A stretch of 64,000 bases of DNA from JAOAPY01 sp041492185 (GTDB lineage Bacteria; Acidobacteriota; Blastocatellia; Pyrinomonadales; Pyrinomonadaceae), in NCBI GenBank assembly GCA_041492185.1, contig JBGPWL010000010.1:1-64000 (forward strand). The letters run 5' to 3'. Shown one piece after another: positions 35,118-43,883 of this stretch. The notes under the pieces are model-generated. The model was not told where the DNA came from, did no database searches, and saw only the letters and a program-made list of their open reading frames with translations. The translations under genes were made by a program, and so were the position numbers. Position 1 is the stretch's first letter; each line of letters starts with the position of its first letter.

Positions 35118-35861
35118 CTACCTCTTTTGCGCGACTATCAGCAGTCGCTGAGATCCTAACTTGAAAGTTTCCTCACCTAGCGAACCGTAGGACGCGAGAA
35201 TCCCGAAACCAGCATCACTGATGAGTCGAACGAGTTCGCTGTAGGTGTAGATGCGCTGTGAAGCGGGGCGCTTGTCTACTTTGCCGTCGCGAATGAAGGT
35301 GTACTCGGTGAACGTGCGGCCTTGTTCGTGATCGTAGCGGCTGTTTGAAAGAAAAGTTATGCCGGCGATTTCAAACCAGCGACGATCTTGAAACGCCGGC
35401 AGTAAGCATTCAGCGACGGCGGGAGCGTCCAGGACAAAACGCGCGCCTGGTTTCATTACGCGGGCGACGGATTTCAGAAAGTCGGCATTGCCCTCGTCGT
35501 CGAGATAGCCAAAGCTGTTGCCGAAACAGAAACTCCCGTCGAATTCCGCAGTCCAGGGTAGATCGCGCATGTCGCGCTTGTGCCAATCAATCCTTAGATC
35601 GCGCTCGACAGATTTCGTCTTTGCTTCAGCGATAAACTCCGACGCGATGTCTACGCCGGTCAGATCGAAACCGCGCGCGGCAAGCTCGAGCGCAATGCGA
35701 CCGTTGCCACAGGGAACGTCGAGAATCTTTGCGCCTGCATCAAGCTGGAGCTGTTTCTGAATAAAATCAGCTTCCGCGCGCGTTTGTTCCTCGGTTACCG
35801 CCGCGCGCCAGAAATCGAGCGCGATGCCGTGAAAGAAATCTTCCCACCAGTTGGTTGACAT
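35118..35861 (-). CDS. class I SAM-dependent methyltransferase
   Basis: The 247-residue enzyme has the SAM-binding motifs: AKILDVPCGNGRIALELAARG (motif I, about 45-65), LTGVDIASEFIAEAK (motif II), DMRDLPWTAEFDGSFCFGNSFGYL and the LDDEGNADFLKSVARVMKPG motif. A substrate cannot be given. ATG 35861 is preferred because GAGGAAC precedes it by 4-5 bases. It is convergent with the protease gene. Confidence 0.85.
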   Translation of the reverse strand: MSTNWWEDFFHGIALDFWRAAVTEEQTRAEADFIQKQLQLDAGAKILDVPCGNGRIALELAARGFDLTGVDIASEFIAEAKTKSVERDLRIDWHKRDMRDLPWTAEFDGSFCFGNSFGYLDDEGNADFLKSVARVMKPGARFVLDAPAVAECLLPAFQDRRWFEIAGITFLSNSRYDHEQGRTFTEYTFIRDGKVDKRPASQRIYTYSELVRLISDAGFGILASYGSLGEETFKLGSQRLLIVAQKR

Positions 35862-36031
35862 GTTGGGTTCCTCGACTCGCACAAGCGATTGCGAATGGTG
35901 CTACAAAAAACAAATAAGCGATTTCCGAGCCCCGGAGTTGCGAAATGCTTATAGCACCGCGTCGCGATATAGAGAGAGCGTCGCAGGAGAAGGAAACCGT
36001 CTCAACTCTCTAAGCTATAAATATTTCGCGC

Positions 36032-36448
36032 CTAACGGCGCTGCGTGCGAGACTTCGACGCGCGTTGTTTGCCTTGACGCGTTTTGTTTGTTGTGTCACC
36101 CGATACAAACTTGTCAGTCACCTTTTTCGGCAATTTCGCCAGCACCATCTCGTAAGAGTTCCTAATCAGACTCTTCAATTCCTTTTCCTTCAGCGCGTCA
36201 AAACGTTCGAGCGCGACCCAGTGGTAGCGCGCGACGTAAGGCGCAGGCACGATTCCTTCCTGTTCGGTCAGCTCGGCGAATTTTTCCGGCGTACACTTGA
36301 ACGACATGACGTGACCGTAAGAAGGATCGAGCACGAGTACCGCGAACATCTTTTCGCCAATGCAGAAAAGCAGATCGCTTACCCACTGCACGCGCTCTGT
36401 GGCGTGCGGCAGCGAAAGACAAAACTCCCGAACCGATTCTTGATCCAT
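36032..36448 (-). CDS. MmcQ/YjbR family protein
   Basis: The 138-residue protein has the MmcQ/YjbR fold elements: VREFCLSLPHATERVQWVSDLLFCIGEKMFAVL, SFKCTPEKFAELTEQEG and VPAPYVARYHWVALERFDAL, ending in a lysine-rich tail (RQGKQRASKSRTQRR). Members are cyanobacterium/phage-like single-domain proteins with a YjbR fold; a DNA-binding role is suggested but unproven. ATG 36448 lies against the inverted repeat element upstream. Confidence 0.85.
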   Translation of the reverse strand: MDQESVREFCLSLPHATERVQWVSDLLFCIGEKMFAVLVLDPSYGHVMSFKCTPEKFAELTEQEGIVPAPYVARYHWVALERFDALKEKELKSLIRNSYEMVLAKLPKKVTDKFVSGDTTNKTRQGKQRASKSRTQRR

Positions 36449-36454
36449 AGAAGT

Positions 36455-36534
36455 GTCCGACAAACTTCAGTTTGTCGCCGGTTTCGACAATTGAGGCCTT
36501 CCCAAGGCACGACAAACTGTTCAGTTTGTCGGAC
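36455..36534. repeat. 80-bp element with inverted ends
   Basis: GTCCGACAAACTTCAGTTTG on the left is mirrored by CAAACTGTTCAGTTTGTCGGAC on the right (the terminal 11 bases are perfectly inverted). It fills the gap between the MmcQ and ATP-grasp-like genes. It is small enough to be a MITE or a bidirectional terminator. Confidence 0.65.
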
Positions 36535-36538
36535 CCGT

Positions 36539-37903
36539 CTACACTCCTTCAAGCACGAGCAACGCTGTCTGTCCACCGCCGGATGAAACATTGCTGAGAG
36601 AAGACGTCGACAGACGCACCAGCGCGCCCTCCACTTCATTGTGAAACAGAAAGGGATTGAAGTCGATATTCATCTCGACGGCTTGAACGGGATCGCCGAA
36701 CATCGGGATGGGGACCTTGTCAATAAGCACGCGCTCCTGCACGACGTAGGGGCGTTCGAGCGCCAAAGCAATTGCTCGCCCCCAGTCTGTCGGATCTGTT
36801 TCCCACCCGATGACCACGCCATGGCCACCATAATCATCGTTGGGCTTCAACACCAGACGTTCGCGTTCAGTTCTTAGAATCTCAAGCAGTTCACGCTCAA
36901 CGCCTTCGAAACTAGTGACACCGCGACGGACGCGCCGGGTCCAGGGAATATGTTTGCGAATCGCCGCCACTTGTTCGTCTGTGAATAAATGTTCGTTGCG
37001 CGGCTCGCTAAGAAGCGCAAAGCCGGCTTTCTTGTGGGCCATCTTTGTGCGAAAGGAATTTGCCATGCAGACTTTGCGCTCAGCGTAAGCGCGTGCCAGC
37101 GGATGACCCTCGTCGCACCGCTCGAGGAATTCGTGAATGACGACGCGTTTGTAAACAATGTCGATGCGAAAGTCGCCATTGGTCAACATGGTGGTCAGCA
37201 CGGCTCCGTCAAACTCCAGCGCGCGCGGATCGGCGATGACGGTTGCGTAGCCTTCAGATTCAAAATACTGTTTTAGAATCTCAAATTCGCTCGCGGTCGC
37301 CACGCCATCCCAATCGACAATCGCGATCTGCGGATGCTCTTTGTCGCCGCCCCACTCGCGATACGCCTCCAGCAATGAAGCGAGCAGGCGACGATGAGGT
37401 TCAGGCCGCCAATGTTCGTTGAGTAGCAGAAACTCTTTCATCTGCGGCAGTTCGAACAGGACTTTTTCCAGCTGCAACTGATCGCCAATGCCGGCTGGGC
37501 TCTCGGCGTTATATTCGAGAAACTGGAAACCGGATTCGCTGATGTAGGCATCAAGCCGGCTGGTGACGCATAGACGCGAATAACCGGGATCGATGCGCGC
37601 CATTGTTTCCTCCAATTCGGTCAAGCCGAGTTCATGCAGCAGCGCGTCATCAACCAGCGCTCGCGCGACCAATGTTTCAAACGCCTCCGCAATCGTCTGC
37701 GCCGCTCGCGTGATTGCGTCATACTGCGAGCGTTGAAGAATGTGCGGACGAAGGAAGGGACAGGTGGGCCGATCGCCGTACGACAAGCCGAGTTCGCGTT
37801 GTTGGGCGAACGAACGCGCGAATAGATCGGAATCGATCGATGGATCGTTCAAGATCCGATCGTCGAGTGCCTGGATGATCCTTTGGGAGAATGGCTGCGA
37901 CAT
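36539..37903 (-). CDS. ATP-grasp-fold hypothetical protein
   Basis: The 454-residue protein resembles glutathionylspermidine synthase-like ATP-grasp enzymes: SGFQFLEYNAESPAGIGDQLQ (about 118-138), KPNDDYGGHGVVIGWETDP (about 350-368) with the Gly-rich loop that binds ATP, and PYVVQERVLIDKVPIPMF then EMNIDFNPFLF. These enzymes ligate an acid to an amine with ATP, often in amino acid or peptide modification. The substrate is unknown, and no partner gene is adjacent. Confidence 0.65.
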   Translation of the reverse strand: MSQPFSQRIIQALDDRILNDPSIDSDLFARSFAQQRELGLSYGDRPTCPFLRPHILQRSQYDAITRAAQTIAEAFETLVARALVDDALLHELGLTELEETMARIDPGYSRLCVTSRLDAYISESGFQFLEYNAESPAGIGDQLQLEKVLFELPQMKEFLLLNEHWRPEPHRRLLASLLEAYREWGGDKEHPQIAIVDWDGVATASEFEILKQYFESEGYATVIADPRALEFDGAVLTTMLTNGDFRIDIVYKRVVIHEFLERCDEGHPLARAYAERKVCMANSFRTKMAHKKAGFALLSEPRNEHLFTDEQVAAIRKHIPWTRRVRRGVTSFEGVERELLEILRTERERLVLKPNDDYGGHGVVIGWETDPTDWGRAIALALERPYVVQERVLIDKVPIPMFGDPVQAVEMNIDFNPFLFHNEVEGALVRLSTSSLSNVSSGGGQTALLVLEGV

Positions 37904-37932
37904 GTACTACAAACTAACCAGCAAAGACGAGA

Positions 37933-38119
37933 GGCCCGAAGGGCCGTCATTCAATAGCCGCGTCCGTAAGGGCGCGGTACCGGTATTGAGAAGAACATAT
38001 TGAGCGCCGAAGGTGCGCCACGATGTGTGCCGGCCCTACGGGCCTCAAAAACCAAATACTCTGGCATCTCAATCCACGCCCTTACGGACGTGGCTATTGA
38101 ATGACAGCCCTTCGGGCCT
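37933..38119. repeat. MITE-like element with 42-bp inverted ends
   Basis: The left arm GGCCCGAAGGGCCGTCATTC at 37933-37974 and an inverted right arm GAATGACAGCCCTTCGGGCC at 38078-38119 match almost base for base for about 42 bases, enclosing about 105 bases that themselves carry GCGCCGAAGGTGCGC and GCCGGCCCTACGGGCC hairpins. It fills the gap between the ATP-grasp-like and DUF4440 genes. No coding sequence is seen. Confidence 0.75.
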
Positions 38120-38145
38120 TAACACTTCATTCGGGCCTGGAGACT

Positions 38146-38622
38146 TCATTTAGGAGCCGGCGCGGGGCTCGCGTTGCCCATGTCCAGAATCACTTTCCAC
38201 GTTCCGTCTTTTTGCCGGCGCCAAACGTTGACGTACTTGCCGTAACGCACGATCGGTTTTCCTTCGCCATCCATCGTGCGCAGTTCGTAAGTGCCCCAGG
38301 TCCAACCCAGGTCGCCGGATTTTGCGACCTCTGCCTTCTTCGGTTCCCAGGTGAGCACGTATCCCGAACCCATGCCGGCCAGGATGTCCTTCTTTCCGAA
38401 AATCGGATTCGCGCCCACGGGCATTTGCATCGCATCGTCAGCCAGATAGATCGCAAACGCCGCCGCCACGCCCTTTTCAACCGACGCCCTGGCAAACTCG
38501 ACGTCCGTTTTCAACAACGCGTCCTGCCGCGAGTTTTTGCCGGCAGACTTCTGAGCTAACACAAGCGGAGTGGCTATGACGAGAGCGATCAGCGCGAACG
38601 AGATTGATGGAACTTTTTTCAT
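38146..38622 (-). CDS. secreted DUF4440/SnoaL-like protein
   Basis: The 158-residue protein has a signal peptide (FALIALVIATPLVLAQ) and an NTF2-like alpha+beta fold of the DUF4440 type: LLKTDVEFARASVEKGVAAAF, AIYLADDAMQMP and GYVLTWEPKKAEVAKSGDLGW, ending WKVILDMG. Function is unknown; related proteins bind small ligands or are isomerases. The start ATG is preceded by AGAAGCAT-like sequence only. Confidence 0.75.
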   Translation of the reverse strand: MKKVPSISFALIALVIATPLVLAQKSAGKNSRQDALLKTDVEFARASVEKGVAAAFAIYLADDAMQMPVGANPIFGKKDILAGMGSGYVLTWEPKKAEVAKSGDLGWTWGTYELRTMDGEGKPIVRYGKYVNVWRRQKDGTWKVILDMGNASPAPAPK

Positions 38623-38741
38623 TGATGCTTCTCCAATGTGAACATGTGTTCAGGCGCGAACGAGGCTCTGATACTGACGAGTTCATTCTAGCACCGACAG
38701 TGAGGTACAATCACGACCCTTTGAGTGGGGTAAGTCTTTGG

Positions 38742-38853
38742 TTCATCTTCTTTGCGGCTTAGGTAATCGCTTTGCGTCTTTGCGAACTGCAACCTTCTAT
38801 GACAACGGTTTCGCGCAAAGACGCCAAGTGAAATCGTAAGGCGCAAAGATGAA
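38742..38853. repeat. CTTTGCG-rich palindromic element
   Basis: TTCATCTTCTTTGCGGCTTA at the left and GGCGCAAAGATGAA at the right are inverted ends of a 112-base element with internal CTTTGCGTCTTTGCG and CGCAAAGACGCC. It belongs to the family at 83-180 and 23585-23748. It stands between the DUF4440 and phospholipase genes; the gap 38623-38913 holds nothing else recognised. Confidence 0.6.
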
Positions 38854-38913
38854 TTAAGACTAGCCGACAGAGATGCTGGTTTTAGTGAGAAACGAAAACG
38901 CAGTAACGCCGTC

Positions 38914-39993
38914 ATGAAGATCCGGATACTAGTGGATTTTGAAGCGTTTTGGACGAGTTTGTCGGAAGACATTCGCGCGGCAAAGCAGTATGCGTTTGTC
39001 GAAACGTTTTCGTTTGAAGGCGACCGCGTTGGCAAGATGCTCGCTGATCTGCTTGGCGCCAGCCAGGCGCACGACAGACGTGTTCTCGTTGATTCGTTTG
39101 CGAAGATTGTCCTGAGTGACCGGTTCTTGTATGCGCCTGCCAATCTGGTCAACGCGGACCTGCGACAGGAAGCAAAAGAGACGAAGCAACTCCACAAGAG
39201 CCTGCAGAACGCCGGCGTCGAGATCAAGCATGGAAATCCTTTTGGTCTTTCACCGCGCCGGTGTCTGACGCGCAATCACAAAAAGTTGATCGTGATCGAC
39301 GATCGCGTCGCTTATATCGGCGGGATGAACTTCAGCGAACACAACGCCGCCTGGCACGACATGATGCTGAGAATCGAAGACGACGACGTGGCTGCGTTTT
39401 TGCGAGACGACTTTCTCGCGTCGTGGGAAGGAAAGAGCCGCGCGCTCTCAAAGTCGTTTGCCGGAATTGATCTGCACACTCTCGACGGCCGCTCAAACGC
39501 TTCTGTCTTTGGCAAAGTTTTGCAGTTGATCGACGACGCGCAGACGTCGATCTTTGTGGAGAGCCCCTACATCACCTTTCCTTTCTACGATCATTTGCGC
39601 GAGGCTCGGCAGCGTGGCGTTTCAGTTACGATCGTTACGCCGCGGCGCAACAACTGGAGCTATTTTGCGGACTATGCCAGATGGGAATCAACGCGTTGCG
39701 GAATTGATTTGCGGCTTTCCGATCAAGGCATGAGCCACCTCAAAGCCATGCTGGTGGACGAGCGGCATTTGATCGTGGGCTCTTCAAACTTTGATTTATT
39801 GAGTTACCGCATTTACCAGGAGATCCTCGCGATCATCACTGTTCCGGAAGTTGTCGCAGATTTTCGTGAAAAGGTTATGAGCGTCGACCTAAGAAATTCT
39901 CAGTGCGCCGAAGATCAAGAGCGAGAGCACGCAACCTGGTCCCGCTTGCGTGTGAAATTACTCAACAAAGGCCTGACGCTGCTGCTCGATTAG
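38914..39993 (+). CDS. phospholipase D / cardiolipin synthase-like protein
   Basis: The 359-residue protein has both HKD motifs: RNHKKLIVIDDRVAYIGGMNFSEHN (about 116-140, H-K-D at 118, 120 and 125) and MSHLKAMLVDERHLIVGSSNFDLLS (about 272-296). The first motif and GGMN/GSSN pairs are those of cardiolipin synthases, which make a phosphodiester between two lipids. No N-terminal membrane helices are seen, as in ClsB. The ATG is preceded by GTAACGCCGTC only. Confidence 0.85.
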   Translation: MKIRILVDFEAFWTSLSEDIRAAKQYAFVETFSFEGDRVGKMLADLLGASQAHDRRVLVDSFAKIVLSDRFLYAPANLVNADLRQEAKETKQLHKSLQNAGVEIKHGNPFGLSPRRCLTRNHKKLIVIDDRVAYIGGMNFSEHNAAWHDMMLRIEDDDVAAFLRDDFLASWEGKSRALSKSFAGIDLHTLDGRSNASVFGKVLQLIDDAQTSIFVESPYITFPFYDHLREARQRGVSVTIVTPRRNNWSYFADYARWESTRCGIDLRLSDQGMSHLKAMLVDERHLIVGSSNFDLLSYRIYQEILAIITVPEVVADFREKVMSVDLRNSQCAEDQEREHATWSRLRVKLLNKGLTLLLD

Positions 39994-40005
39994 CACGGCT
40001 GCGGC

Positions 40006-41349
40006 TCACTTCTTCATCAACTCCAGCACCGCAGAGGTCATCGCTTTCACTCCCGCCCTCAGTGTCGGTTCAGGCACCGGCGCAAACACCGCCGAGTGAA
40101 GCGAAGGCATCGGCGTACCGGTTTCTCTGCTCTGTTTGAGTTTCGTGGGATCGGCCGCGCCGAGCCAAAACATGGCCGCGGGAATCTGGTGGTCCAAACT
40201 GAAATAGCCAAAATCTTCGCTGCCCATGATCGGCGGCGTCTTTACGACGTTCTCCTGTCCCAGCGCTTTCACAAACACGCCGGCCAACTTTTCCGTGAGC
40301 GCCGGATCGTTATAGGTTGCCGTAGTAACTTCGGTGTCGCTGACCTTTACTATCGGCGCGCGATCATTCGGAATTCCCGCAGCCAGTGCGATTCCTTTCG
40401 TGATGCGTTCGATTGAAGCGAGCAGTTTTTGCCGCACTTCTTCTTTGTAAGCTCTGACCGTGAGCAACAGAGTCACTTCGTCGGGAATGATGTTGGATTT
40501 CGTCCCGCCGTGAATCGAGCCGACGGTCACCACTGCCGGATCAAGCGGCGAATTCTCGCGGCTCACGATCGTTTGCAGCGCCAGGATCACCTGAGCCGCT
40601 ACAACGATCGGGTCCTTCGTTGACTCTGGTCTGGAGCCGTGACCGCCGATGCCGCGAACTTTGATCTCAACTGAAGTTGAACTCGCCAGCGCATAGCCGG
40701 GCGCATAACCAACTCTTCCGGCTTCGATATCGTTCGAGTCGTGTAGCGCGATCGCATAGTCGGGTTTGCCGAATCGAGCGTAGAGCCCGTCCTTCAGCAT
40801 TGCTCTGGCGCCATCGATCGTCTCTTCCGCGGGCTGGCCAATCAGAATAAGAGTTCCGCGCCACTGATCCTTTAGCGTTGCCAACATCTTCGCCGTGCCG
40901 AGCATTGTCGTGATGTGAATATCGTGTCCGCACGCATGCATGACGCCCACATCCTGGCGGGCTTCGTTCTTGGTTTTGACCGTGCTCGCGTATGGCAATC
41001 CGGTTTTCTCTTCTACCGGCAGCGCGTCGAGATCGGTGCGCACCAGGACGGTCGGGCCCTCGCCATTCTTCATCACGGCCACAACGCCGTAGCCGGTCCA
41101 CTCCGGTCGATCGTACTTACCGACGTGTTCGGTAACTGTGTAGCCGAGCGCTCTTAGCTGGCCGGCAAAAAACGAAGACGTTTTCTCTTCATAATGCGAA
41201 AGCTCAGGCGCGGCGTGCAGCGTCTTGTAAGTTGCAACGAGCGACCCAATCTCGCGGTCGATCAAAGTGTCGAGCGATTGCTGAGCACTCGCGGTTGCGA
41301 CAAAGAGACTCAAGCAAAAGAAGATTGTAAATAAGATTCTACGTTGCAT
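40006..41349 (-). CDS. M20-family amidohydrolase, secreted
   Basis: The 447-residue protein has a signal peptide (TIFFCLSLFVATASAQQ) and the M20D amidohydrolase body: APELSHYEEKTSSFF, RTDLDALPVEEKTGLPYAS, GVMHACGHDIHITTMLGTAK (about 131-150, metal His and Asp), GQPAEETIDGARAML (catalytic Glu about 172), and a HDSNDIEAG block. It hydrolyses amide bonds such as N-acyl amino acids. ATG 41349 follows GGAG at a good distance, giving a proper signal peptide; the frame extends 8 codons upstream. Confidence 0.88.
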   Translation of the reverse strand: MQRRILFTIFFCLSLFVATASAQQSLDTLIDREIGSLVATYKTLHAAPELSHYEEKTSSFFAGQLRALGYTVTEHVGKYDRPEWTGYGVVAVMKNGEGPTVLVRTDLDALPVEEKTGLPYASTVKTKNEARQDVGVMHACGHDIHITTMLGTAKMLATLKDQWRGTLILIGQPAEETIDGARAMLKDGLYARFGKPDYAIALHDSNDIEAGRVGYAPGYALASSTSVEIKVRGIGGHGSRPESTKDPIVVAAQVILALQTIVSRENSPLDPAVVTVGSIHGGTKSNIIPDEVTLLLTVRAYKEEVRQKLLASIERITKGIALAAGIPNDRAPIVKVSDTEVTTATYNDPALTEKLAGVFVKALGQENVVKTPPIMGSEDFGYFSLDHQIPAAMFWLGAADPTKLKQSRETGTPMPSLHSAVFAPVPEPTLRAGVKAMTSAVLELMKK

Positions 41350-41388
41350 TAGGGGAAGCTCCACATATTTCATGGGAATTTCGATCTG

Positions 41389-41910
41389 CTATTTCACAAA
41401 CACCCGCATCAATTCGCTGATGCGCGCGAGATGGTAATCGTCGTGTTCGGCCTGGAACAGTATCATATCTACTAAACGCATTTGCACGTTCAAGCGCGGG
41501 TGAAGCGCCGAGCGCGCAAACATTTCGGGCTCAAGTCCCTCAAGCCGCGCGACCACGCGCGTGCGCTGTTCTCGAAACGCGCGCAGGATTGACGCGACGG
41601 CCACGGCATTATGATCGGCTTCGTAAGTCTTCCGGTTCGACATGTCCGCCGCGTGCAGCGTGGCAACGCCGGCAACGTATTCCTCAATTCTTTGGATCAC
41701 CAACGATTCAAGATCCAGCAGGTGGCCGGCGTTTTCCTGAATTGACCAGCGGTCACCGTCGCGGCGCGTCAGAACCTCGGCAGACAGCGAGCGAATGCGA
41801 TCTTCAAGCCGCGCCGGCGTGCCGCGCACGCGTTCAATCATTTCTGGATAGAGTTCAACGAGAAAGTTGAAATCAAAACGCCGATCAGTCCATTTGATTC
41901 GTGCACTCAT
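41389..41910 (-). CDS. DinB-family protein
   Basis: The 173-residue helical-bundle protein has the DinB ligands His in WSIQENAGHLLDLESLV (about 65) and HxxxH in FQAEHDDYHLARISELM near the end. DinB proteins bind a divalent metal and are likely thiol-dependent S-transferases; function unknown. It lies 39 bases downstream of the peptidase gene on the other side and is convergent with none. Confidence 0.8.
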   Translation of the reverse strand: MSARIKWTDRRFDFNFLVELYPEMIERVRGTPARLEDRIRSLSAEVLTRRDGDRWSIQENAGHLLDLESLVIQRIEEYVAGVATLHAADMSNRKTYEADHNAVAVASILRAFREQRTRVVARLEGLEPEMFARSALHPRLNVQMRLVDMILFQAEHDDYHLARISELMRVFVK

Positions 41911-42013
41911 GATTTGACCTGGCGCCTAAAATCTTCCGCCACCGGCAACAAGTGTCGAAAGGTTTAGGCACGAGGTATCTGGTGATTGCGCTTCGTGCGA
42001 AAGGAACTCGGCG

Positions 42014-42469
42014 CTAAGCGCCCGCGGCAATGCCCTGTCTTACTTCTTCAATTGCCTTGTTGACAAACTCGATCGCCTTGGCGCGATGACCACCCTTGTC
42101 CGCCGTGGCCGAATCCAGGTTTCGTTTTGCGTTCAGCAAATGTTCGAGCGCGCTTCTCATGTGCGGCTGATCAGGGACTACTGATGATTCGGCAAAAATG
42201 TCCGTCACTGATTGCGCGTGGTTGTGCCGGCGATCGAAAGCAATCCCGCGATTTACCTCGGCGATAGCGGCGTTAACATATTCGATCGCGTTTGCGCGGC
42301 GGCCGCCTTTGTTGTGTTCCGCCACCTGCAGTTGTCCCCTGGCCTTTTGCAGGTCTTCACGCGCCGCTTTCATAAACGGCTGATCGGGCGCCGCTGCACT
42401 CGGATAGGCAAAAGCGACTGCGCTCAGTAACAACGCCAGGATCAATAGAATAGTCTTCGTGCTCTTCAT
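42014..42469 (-). CDS. secreted two-repeat protein
   Basis: The 151-residue protein has a signal peptide (LLILALLLSAVAFAYPSA) and two homologous helical halves: PDQPFMKAAREDLQKARGQL ... NKGGRRANAIEYVNAAIAEV and PDQPHMRSALEHLLNAKRNL ... DKGGHRAKAIEFVNKAIEEV. The duplication is about 53 residues long. It could be a small helical binding protein; no function is known. Confidence 0.75.
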   Translation of the reverse strand: MKSTKTILLILALLLSAVAFAYPSAAAPDQPFMKAAREDLQKARGQLQVAEHNKGGRRANAIEYVNAAIAEVNRGIAFDRRHNHAQSVTDIFAESSVVPDQPHMRSALEHLLNAKRNLDSATADKGGHRAKAIEFVNKAIEEVRQGIAAGA

Positions 42470-42573
42470 AGAGTTCTCTCCAATTTGTTTTGATGGAAAA
42501 TCAACGAGGTGATGTCCGTAAAACGCCGGTATCCTACACCGTTTGAGGCTGCGGCAACAAGACGTACCGGAAT

Positions 42574-43143
42574 TTACTCAACGGCTCCGCGCGACGGAAC
42601 TTTCGTTTTGCCGTGCTGCCTCAGGTAATAGTCGTGAATGTAATTTTTCATCCCAATCTCCCACGGATGCATGCCGTACTGATTGGCTTCGGCCTTCGCG
42701 CGTTCGCTGGTCCAACCGTCGTGCGCGATGCGATAGACTGCGATCACGGTGCCGGTGCGATCCTCTCCAAGCCGACAGTGAACAAAGACGGGTTGATTGT
42801 CCGAGTCGTTGATGATCGACAACACGCGAGTGACTTGCTCGTCGGTTGGGCGGCCAGTTCGCTTGAAGGGCACGTTGAAGTAACGCAATCCGGCGGCGCG
42901 CGCCTCAGCTTCTTCGGCGCGAGCCTGATCGTTACTCTCACGCAGATTGACGACAGTGCGAATACCGAGTTGGGCCAAACGCTTGAGGCCGCCTCGGCGC
43001 GGCTGTGCGCCGCGATAAAGCTGTGAGTTGACCTCGTGAAAGTTCGGCAGCTCTTTGTAAGACGTGTTCTGGGCGGCTGCCGAAAAGAAAAGAGAGACAG
43101 AAATAATAACGGCCGTTAAATAACGCGCGGCTCTTGTTTTCAT
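42574..43143 (-). CDS. secreted tyrosine-type protein phosphatase
   Basis: The 189-residue protein has a signal peptide (VIISVSLFFSAAAQ) and the dual-specificity phosphatase core: LYRGAQPRRGGLKRLAQLGI, VVNLRE, and the P-loop PVFVHCRLGEDRTGTVIAVYR (Cys at about 119, CX5R). A GEDRTG P-loop is seen in SIW14/PFA-DSP enzymes that dephosphorylate inositol pyrophosphates or phosphotyrosine. Its extracytoplasmic location is unusual. No kinase is adjacent. Confidence 0.82.
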   Translation of the reverse strand: MKTRAARYLTAVIISVSLFFSAAAQNTSYKELPNFHEVNSQLYRGAQPRRGGLKRLAQLGIRTVVNLRESNDQARAEEAEARAAGLRYFNVPFKRTGRPTDEQVTRVLSIINDSDNQPVFVHCRLGEDRTGTVIAVYRIAHDGWTSERAKAEANQYGMHPWEIGMKNYIHDYYLRQHGKTKVPSRGAVE

Positions 43144-43167
43144 GTCCGACAGTTTACTACGACGATT

Positions 43168-43323
43168 TCAAGCAGCCGAAGTCTTCCGCACAACAAACTT
43201 TGCTGCCTCAAGCCCCGTAAGAAACCAGCCGATGACGATCGCGCCCAGTTGCATCAGCAGGTACGCGTTGCTAAAGCTCCACCAGGTCCATTCATCAACG
43301 TGGCCGCCCACGAAAATGAGCAC
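43168..43323 (-). CDS. short membrane-protein fragment
   Basis: A frame of about 51 residues from GTG 43323 reads VLIFVGGHVDEWTWWSFSNA and YLLMQLGAIVIGWFLTGLEA, with hydrophobic helices and a basic end. It begins just after the neighbouring VOC stop on the same strand. No ATG is present and no ribosome site seen, so it may be a truncated gene. Confidence 0.35.
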   Translation of the reverse strand: MLIFVGGHVDEWTWWSFSNAYLLMQLGAIVIGWFLTGLEAAKFVVRKTSAA

Positions 43324-43331
43324 GCCGGAGA

Positions 43332-43757
43332 TCAGGACACTTGCTCTTCCTTTTCCTCCGACAAACTGAACCAGTTGCCCGAGTTGTCTTTCATCACCGT
43401 GGCAGTACCCCATGACTGCACGCTGGGCGGTCCTTTGAATTCGACGCCGCGTGCCTTTAACGCTTCATAAGTCTTCCGGCAGTCTTTGGTTTCGAACACC
43501 CCCCCGCCCAGAACGCCCTTGTCGACCAGCGATCGCAGTTGCGCGGCGGATTCTTCGTCCAGCATCATGCCCGCTTTTGGCTCCATCAGAATGATCTCAA
43601 AGCCGGGCTGGTCCTTAATTCTCATCGTGAGCCAGCGATAGTCTTCGCCGACCATGGCATCGGTATCGACTTCAAATCCCAACTTATCTCGATAGAACTC
43701 GAGCGCCTCCTGCTGGTTCTTCACCCAGATCAAAGCGTGCGACATTTTTGTAATCAT
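43332..43757 (-). CDS. VOC-family (glyoxalase-like) protein
   Basis: The 141-residue protein has a VOC fold: MSHALIWVKNQQEALEFYRDKLGFEVDTD, EIILMEPKAGM in the first half and GVVFETKDCRKTYEALKARGVEF, then VMKDNSGNWFSLSE. The HALIWV first strand with His and the NWFSL region carry likely ligand positions. Function unknown. It is followed upstream by an AraC-type gene on the same strand, a pairing often seen for regulator and target. Confidence 0.85.
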   Translation of the reverse strand: MITKMSHALIWVKNQQEALEFYRDKLGFEVDTDAMVGEDYRWLTMRIKDQPGFEIILMEPKAGMMLDEESAAQLRSLVDKGVLGGGVFETKDCRKTYEALKARGVEFKGPPSVQSWGTATVMKDNSGNWFSLSEEKEEQVS

Positions 43758-43883
43758 TGTATCTCCACTCCTTCGTCAGGTTTTGAAAAGGAGCATAAGA
43801 AGTTTCGGGAAAACTCGCTTCTCGAAAATTGCGGTATTGATCCGATTCACCCGCGGTGGCGGGCAGGCATAGCCGATCGTCCA

